Assembly: GCA_945910005.1 (NCBI GenBank)
Contig: OX246741.1
Span: 38,347,746 to 38,411,745, forward strand
Source: Isoperla grammatica
Taxonomy: Eukaryota > Arthropoda > Insecta > Plecoptera > Perlodidae
DNA: 64,000 bases
Direction: 5' to 3'
The notes beneath the pieces were generated by a model. The model was not told the origin of the DNA, did not search any database, and saw only the letters and a program-made list of their open reading frames with translations. The position numbers and the translations under genes are program-made. Positions 58,966-64,000 of this stretch are shown piece by piece. Each line of letters opens with the position of its first letter. Position 1 is the first letter of the stretch.

Positions 58966-59370
58966 TTGCATTATTTTCTACAGGATATGTTCCCAACACC
59001 ATGAACATAGTCCTACAACAAAGTCAGCTCAAATGTTGCTTTGAATGAAACACGAAACAAAGTGGCCAAACATGTCAAGAAAGGGTATTTACCGCACTAT
59101 AAGCAGTAAACATTGTAGATATGGAAAAAAAATGACATGGCTGTAAAGCCTGATAAATAGGCTACAACTTTGTCGCTGGTCATAATGCACTGTGAGACAT
59201 AAACTTCATAGCATCGCTGTTCTCGTTTACCAAGTAGCGGTGTAGGGGTTGCTCTAGGAACTCGCCAGTGTGACCCGTCCGATCAGTAATGTCACGTGAC
59301 CACTTCAACCCGAGTAAACCAACGCGCGACGGAGACCAGTTTGTTTGCAAATGGATGCCGTGCGCTTGCA
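58966..59370 (+). other. intron D-E, middle, no gene seen
   Basis: Unique-looking sequence without recognisable genes or repeats. Confidence 0.5.
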
Positions 59371-59660
59371 TAGCTAGACCAATGATATTCAACAGCTATA
59401 GTAGGCTAGATGCGCCGCATAGCAGCCACAAGCGTGCCAATTTGATGCCATCTTGAAATGGGCAAATAACACAGGCGGGAATAGGGGTTTCTAATGCGAC
59501 TTTCTGCCATTGGCAGCGCTAGCAGTACTAAAAGGTCCAAATTAGCATGTAAATTGCCCATTTCAAAATGGCTTCAAATCGCTGCGCTTGCTACTCAGTG
59601 GAAGGTTGGGGGACTGGTGATCTAGCCTACTATAGCTGTTGAATATCATTGAGCTAGACC
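59371..59660. mobile_element. foldback MITE, ~290 bp
   Basis: CAATGATATTCAACAGCTAT at 59380 onward recurs inverted ending near 59650. Inside, TTGATGCCATCTTGAAATGG pairs with CCATTTCAAAATGGCTTCAA. Arms extend about 100 bp with mismatches. No coding capacity. Confidence 0.75.
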
Positions 59661-59874
59661 TAACCATAGCTAGACCTAACCATCAAATTGTTCTTAATTT
59701 TTGCTCATGCCTGATGTACTTAATTTCTGCGTGCACTTTATTAATAGCCTACTCAAAAACACAGAATTCACATCGCTTCGTATTTTCCGACAAAACATAA
59801 CTTACCCTGCTCTCGAGGCAGGTCACTTTTTTGGTGATAGAGTCACAAAACCGGGCTTCTCTGACATATACCCT

Positions 59875-60581
59875 GTTTACATGGCGGACCGAGTCCGGTA
59901 CTGAGTACGGTCCAGGCCATGTAAACACCTAGAAAATGGGACTGACCGAACCGTATGGGTCCGGTCCGCCAATAGAGCTAGACCGTACCCAAGGTCCACT
60001 AGAATCGCTTGTAGCGCGCGCGCAGCGTCGCAATAGCACAAGATACAATTCTAAAAATAACCGTGTTGCCGTATTTTGTTTCGGACAAACATTGAATATG
60101 CACCAATCAAAGAAAGATACAACAATGTAGCTGCCTAGCAACACATTATTTGTCCGCCTGTGATGTCACAGCCCCCTCAATTGAGTCTTGTGCTATTACT
60201 CCGCTAGGAGTAAATCCAGAAGACCTTGGACCGTACCGAAAGACCGACTCAGTCCTATTATGAAAACGGGTAGAACGTACTGACTGAAGAACTGGAACTT
60301 TGAACGAACGCTGTTTGTAGGTGAATAAGATGGAAAATGATTGTAGTTGCCATCAACAAAAATCAAGTAAAATATTAACAACAGCTTGTAACCTTTTGTT
60401 CGCCGGGATGCATCTTTAAATTAATTTTATATGGCAGACGAAAAAAGTAGGGCTATGTACGACCAAAACGAACAAGTGTGGCGCGAGACCGAAATCAAGT
60501 TTGGGTACACCTTCATACAAACGCAAGCGGCCATGACAGTTCTCAGTCTGGTAGGTACTCAGTACGGTCCGCCATGTAAAC
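59875..60581. mobile_element. inverted-repeat element, ~707 bp
   Basis: GTTTACATGGCGGACC at 59875 is matched by GGTCCGCCATGTAAAC ending at 60581. The left end is itself palindromic (GTTTACATGG ... CCATGTAAAC within 70 bp). Internal CCGTAC/GTACGG words recur in both orientations. It looks like a non-autonomous DNA transposon; the family is not assigned. Confidence 0.7.
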
Positions 60582-61336
60582 ATTATAGTTGCCGAAAGCA
60601 CTAGAGTAACCTGCTACTGATCGGGTATTGCTCTGGTGTGGTAAATAAGTGTAGGCAGCTGCAGCCGAGTGTGGATGGCCGCCAGCGGGCGCTTTACGCT
60701 GCTTGGAAAATAACAAAACCTAAGGCCTGGGTGTGCATTGATACCAGACTCTTCTTGATAGACAAATCACGTGCTTTGATTTTGTGTGTAGGTGGCTGTG
60801 GTAGAGAGAGGGTACAAATGGCAACAAGAGAGATTTTATAGAAGGGGGGTGATGGTTATTGTGACTGTGTCAATTGGAGGGACTTTAGCCAAAATGGTGT
60901 GAAATCATTTATTACAACTGCCAATCTCTTCTTGCTGTTGTCAACGTTAGACAGAAGACATGATAAGCCTTATCGCGTACATATAAGCGTACATATTATC
61001 ATCTAGGCCTGTATCTGCCACACTGAATTTCTAATAAAACATTTGTCATGTAATTGCCCACACGCGTTTTAAAAAACAATGTGGGCTTTTCTAAACCTGT
61101 TTCCCGTCTGGCCTCGAGGTAGATATTGGACCACACTGACTCTGCTAATCGAAGGAGGAGACAAAATTATAGTTTCTTCACTTTGCCTTTGTTTCCCCTA
61201 AAACATTAGATTAATTTAAGTCCTCCTATTTATCCTTTTCCTCAAATCACCCGCGAGGCCATAATCTTTGCCGAGTCCGTTGTCTAACACCATGTATTCA
61301 ATTACAAACTTACGAATAAAATGGATGAAACTGGAC
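60582..61336 (+). other. intron D-E, last part, no gene seen
   Basis: Unique-looking intron sequence. Short open frames here lack any recognisable motif. Confidence 0.5.
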
Positions 61337-63166
61337 ATGTTAACTAATGTATTTGTGCAAGGTACTGCAGGATGGCCAATCATCTTCCTGATCGCTGGGA
61401 CCATGTACACACTGTCAAGTCTATGTTAACTGATGTATTTGTGCAGGGTACTGCGGGCTGGCCAATCATCTTCCTGATCGCTGCGACCATGTACACACTG
61501 TCAAGTCTATGTTAACTGATGTATTTGTGCAGGGTACTGCGGGCTGGTCAATCATCTTCCTGATCGCTGCGACCATGTACACACTGTCAAGTCTATGTTA
61601 ACTGATGTATTTGTGCAGGGTACTGCGGGCTGGACAATCATCTTCCTGATCGCTCCGACCATGTACACACTGTCAAGTCAATGTTAACTGATGTATTTGT
61701 GCAGGGTACTGCGGGCTGGACAATCATCTTCCTGATCGCTGCGACCATGTACACACTGTCAAGTCTATGTTAACTGATGTATTTGTGCAGGGTTCTGCGG
61801 GCTGGACAATCATCTTCCTGATCGCTGCGACCATGTACACACTGTCAAGTCTATGTTAGCTGATGTATTTGTGCTGGGTACTGCAGGATGGCCAATCATC
61901 TTCCTGATCGCTGCGACCATGTACACACTGTCAAGTCTATGTTAACTGATGTATTTGTGCAGGGTACTGCGGGCTGGCCAATCATCTTCCTGATCGCTAC
62001 GACCATGTACACACTGTCAAGTCTATGTTAACTGATGTATTTGTGCAGGGTACTGCGGGCTGGTCAATCATCTTCCTGATCGCTGCGACCATGTACACAC
62101 TGTCAAGTCTATGTTAATTGATGTATTTGTGCAGGGTACTGCGGGCTGGCCAATCATCTTCCTGATCGCTGCGACCACGTACACACTGTCAAGTCTATGT
62201 TAACTGATGTATTTGTGCAGGGTACTGCGGGCTGGTCAATCATCTTCCTGATCGCTGCGACCATGTACACACTGTCAAGTCTATGTTAACTTATGTATTT
62301 GTGCAGGATACTGCGGGCTGGCCAATCATCTTCCTGATTGCTGCGACCATGTACACACTGTCAAGTCTATGTTAACTGATGTATTTGTGTAGGGTACTGC
62401 GAGCTGGACAATCATCTTCCTGATCGCTGCGACCATGTACACACTGTCAAGTCTTTGTTAACTGATGTATTTGTGCAGGGTACTGCGGGCTGGCCAATCA
62501 TCTTCCTGATCGCTGCGACCATGTGCACACTGTCAAGTCTTTGTTAACTGATGTATTTGTGCAGGGTACTGCGGGCTGGCCAATCATCTTCCTGATCGCT
62601 GCGACCATGTACACACTGTCAAGTCTATGTTAACTGATGTATTTGTGCAGGGTACTGCGAGCTGGACAATCATCTTCCTGATCGCTGCGACCATGTACAC
62701 ACTGTCAAGTCTTTGTTAACTGATGTATTTGTGCAGGGTACTGCGGGCTGGCCAATCATCTTCCTGATCGCTGCGACCATGTGCACACTGTCAAGTCTAT
62801 GTTAACTGATGTATTTGTGCAGGGTACTGCGGGCTGGTCAATCATCTTCCTGATCGCTGCGACCATGTACACACTGTCAAGTCTATGTTAACTGATGTAT
62901 TTGTGTAGGGTACTGCGAGCTGGACAATCATCTTCCTGATCGCTGCGACCATGTACACACTGTCAAGTCTTTGTTAACTGATGTATTTGTGCAGGGTACT
63001 GCGGGCTGGCCAATCATCTTCCTGATCGCTGCGACCATGTGCACACTGTCAAGTCTATGTTAACTGATGTATTTGTGCAGGGTACTGCGGACTGGCCAAT
63101 CATCTTCCTGATCGCTGCGACTATGTACACACTGTCAAGTCTATGTTAACTGATGTATTTGTGCAG
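61337..63166 (+). repeat. 86-bp minisatellite made from the exon E splice junction
   Basis: Twenty-one units before the terminal copy: ATGTTAACT recurs from 61337 to 63143, exactly 21 x 86 bp. Each unit has about 24 nt of intron ending GATGTATTTGTGCAG and about 62 nt of exon E (encoding GTAGWPIIFLIAATMYTLSS). In exon frame each upstream unit runs into TAA (CTATGTTAA) just after SSLC, where the real exon continues CTACCC. Variants (GGCCAA/GGTCAA/GGACAA, TGCACA/TACACA) form repeated blocks. Confidence 0.95.
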
Positions 63167-63373
63167 GGTACTGCAGGATGGCCAATCATCTTCCTGATCG
63201 CTGCGACCATGTACACACTGTCAAGTCTACCCTACCTGTTGATGGCCGACTGCAAGGTGCAGAAATGGAACGAACCACAGACTCAATCGGCCATCGCAAT
63301 GCTCGACCCAACCACTCAAGAAGGCGGTGAAGAGTCAAAGACTTTAAGAGGCGTCACAACCAAAGACGTTTAA
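63167..63373 (+). CDS. SLC17-like transporter, exon E (TM12, tail, stop)
   Basis: The acceptor TTTGTGCAG| (63166) starts the last coding exon in phase 0; 68 codons and TAA. It encodes GTAGWPIIFLIAATMYTLSS (TM12), LPYLLMADCKVQKWNEP, and a hydrophilic tail ending TTKDV. W-x-x-I/V-F-L-I-A-A in TM12 and G/K-x-Q-x-W just after it are usual in SLC17. The tail has Glu-rich and Thr-rich stretches and no clear dileucine sorting motif. The first 62 nt are the final copy of the 86-bp array. Confidence 0.9.
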   Translation, partial: GTAGWPIIFLIAATMYTLSSLPYLLMADCKVQKWNEPQTQSAIAMLDPTTQEGGEESKTLRGVTTKDV

Positions 63374-64000
63374 GTGTAGCACTAGCAACATTTGTATACA
63401 CCACTAAGGCCTGGTTTCACCAACCAACTTGTGATACGAAAAATAAGTTTTATGTGGTGGAAACATGGTCTATTGTTGTATTTCAGTATTAAGTAATGAA
63501 TAAGTGTCCGGTTTCGAGCAACTACCAAATATCATAATATTATTACCGGTGGGTATTTACACCAATAAATGAAATATTTTCTTAATTCGTACAAAGATTC
63601 ACTGGTATATTGTTGCAACGTTCGCTTGTTATTGTAAATAAATTCTTGACATTCAAACCAAGACTCGACAAGTAGTAATCCGAAGACAGAGCATACCCCC
63701 CCCCCCCCCCCCCACCCACCCCCCTCGGTCATTAAATTATTCATATGTTCAAAAATTAGGACTGCAAAAAGTCCCATTTTGTTATTTGGTATGGATTGTG
63801 TGTAATATAAAATTATATTTTATAGTTACTCGAAACCTGAGGCTGATTCAGTACTTAATAAGGAAATACAATGTTTTCACAACATGCAAATCTATTTTTG
63901 CAGATAAACTATTTATCTATTTCTATAGTTTGGTGAAACTGTGTCTGAGGTCTGAATTCATCAAACTTTGTTAATCTCCGATGTAATAATCTCGGCTTGG
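63374..64000 (+). other. 3' UTR/flank with AATAAA sites and a poly-C tract
   Basis: AATAAA occurs at 63564-63569 and 63637-63642, 190-270 bp after the stop, plausible polyadenylation signals. A poly-C run with CCCACCCACCCCCC follows at about 63697-63724. No further gene is seen to the end of the window. Confidence 0.55.

Noticed and set aside
58090..59048. FCFVLFCFVL open frames of about 300 codons
   Set aside because: Pentanucleotide repeat leaves all + frames open; no coding evidence.
59936..60144. Short overlapping frames on both strands
   Set aside because: They lie in the inverted-repeat element at 59875-60581 and show no domain.

Overview
This is eukaryotic, clearly animal DNA. It has large introns with GT..AG junctions, LINEs, an LTR retrotransposon, DNA-transposon remnants, a 5S-derived SINE-like fragment and very long minisatellites. 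The repeat content and the frequent TAGGCCTA words fit a marine invertebrate; the phylum cannot be fixed from the sequence (low confidence).

The only cellular gene I can support is the C-terminal half of an SLC17-family (sialin / vesicular glutamate / Na-phosphate type) major-facilitator transporter on the + strand. Five exons fit together in phase: A 4514-4666, B 35113-35242, C 44273-44428, D 56518-56603, E 63167-63373 (stop TAA). They encode roughly TM7 to TM12 and the cytoplasmic tail. The first half of the gene lies upstream of the window. Everything else sits in its introns or just 3' of it.

Layout: 571-4513, an 80-bp minisatellite ending in exon A. 5.1-8.3 kb, a small MITE, a 15-bp repeat, a LINE fragment and a 65-bp array grown from LINE coding sequence. 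8.3-16.0 kb, two head-to-tail copies (- strand) of an RLE-type non-LTR retrotransposon (R4/Dong/Rex6-like) set in ATT microsatellites, the longer one carrying an hAT insertion. 16.0-24.5 kb, a broken APE-type LINE (+) split by a 3.7-kb inverted-repeat element with PIN-like/CXC protein remnants. 24.5-26.4 kb, a TTAA-flanked foldback element. 26.5-31.0 kb, a decayed Ty3/gypsy (Mag-like) element with both LTRs. 31.1-35.1 kb, a LINE 3' end, a hairpin-rich tandem array, a 5S-like fragment and small inverted repeats. Exon B. 36.2-37.5 kb, a 94-bp array. 37.5-44.3 kb, a 78-bp array ending in exon C. 45.5-55.6 kb, a 54-bp satellite of exactly 186 units. Exon D. 57.8-59.0 kb, a three-part pentanucleotide tract. 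61.3-63.2 kb, an 86-bp array ending in exon E.

The most striking observation is that three of the five exons (A, C, E) are each preceded by a tandem array whose unit is a copy of that exon's own 3' splice junction: the last part of the intron with its AG acceptor plus the first 35-62 nt of the exon. In each case the final copy is the working exon. The gene therefore presents about 50, 87 and 22 near-identical candidate acceptors at three exons. At exon C the unit is 78 bp, a multiple of three, and the frame stays open, so upstream acceptors would add 26-residue hydrophobic repeats in frame. At A and E upstream use would give early stops. A fourth array (65 bp) grew in the same style from a retrotransposon's coding sequence. 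Function is not shown; the structure is direct from sequence.
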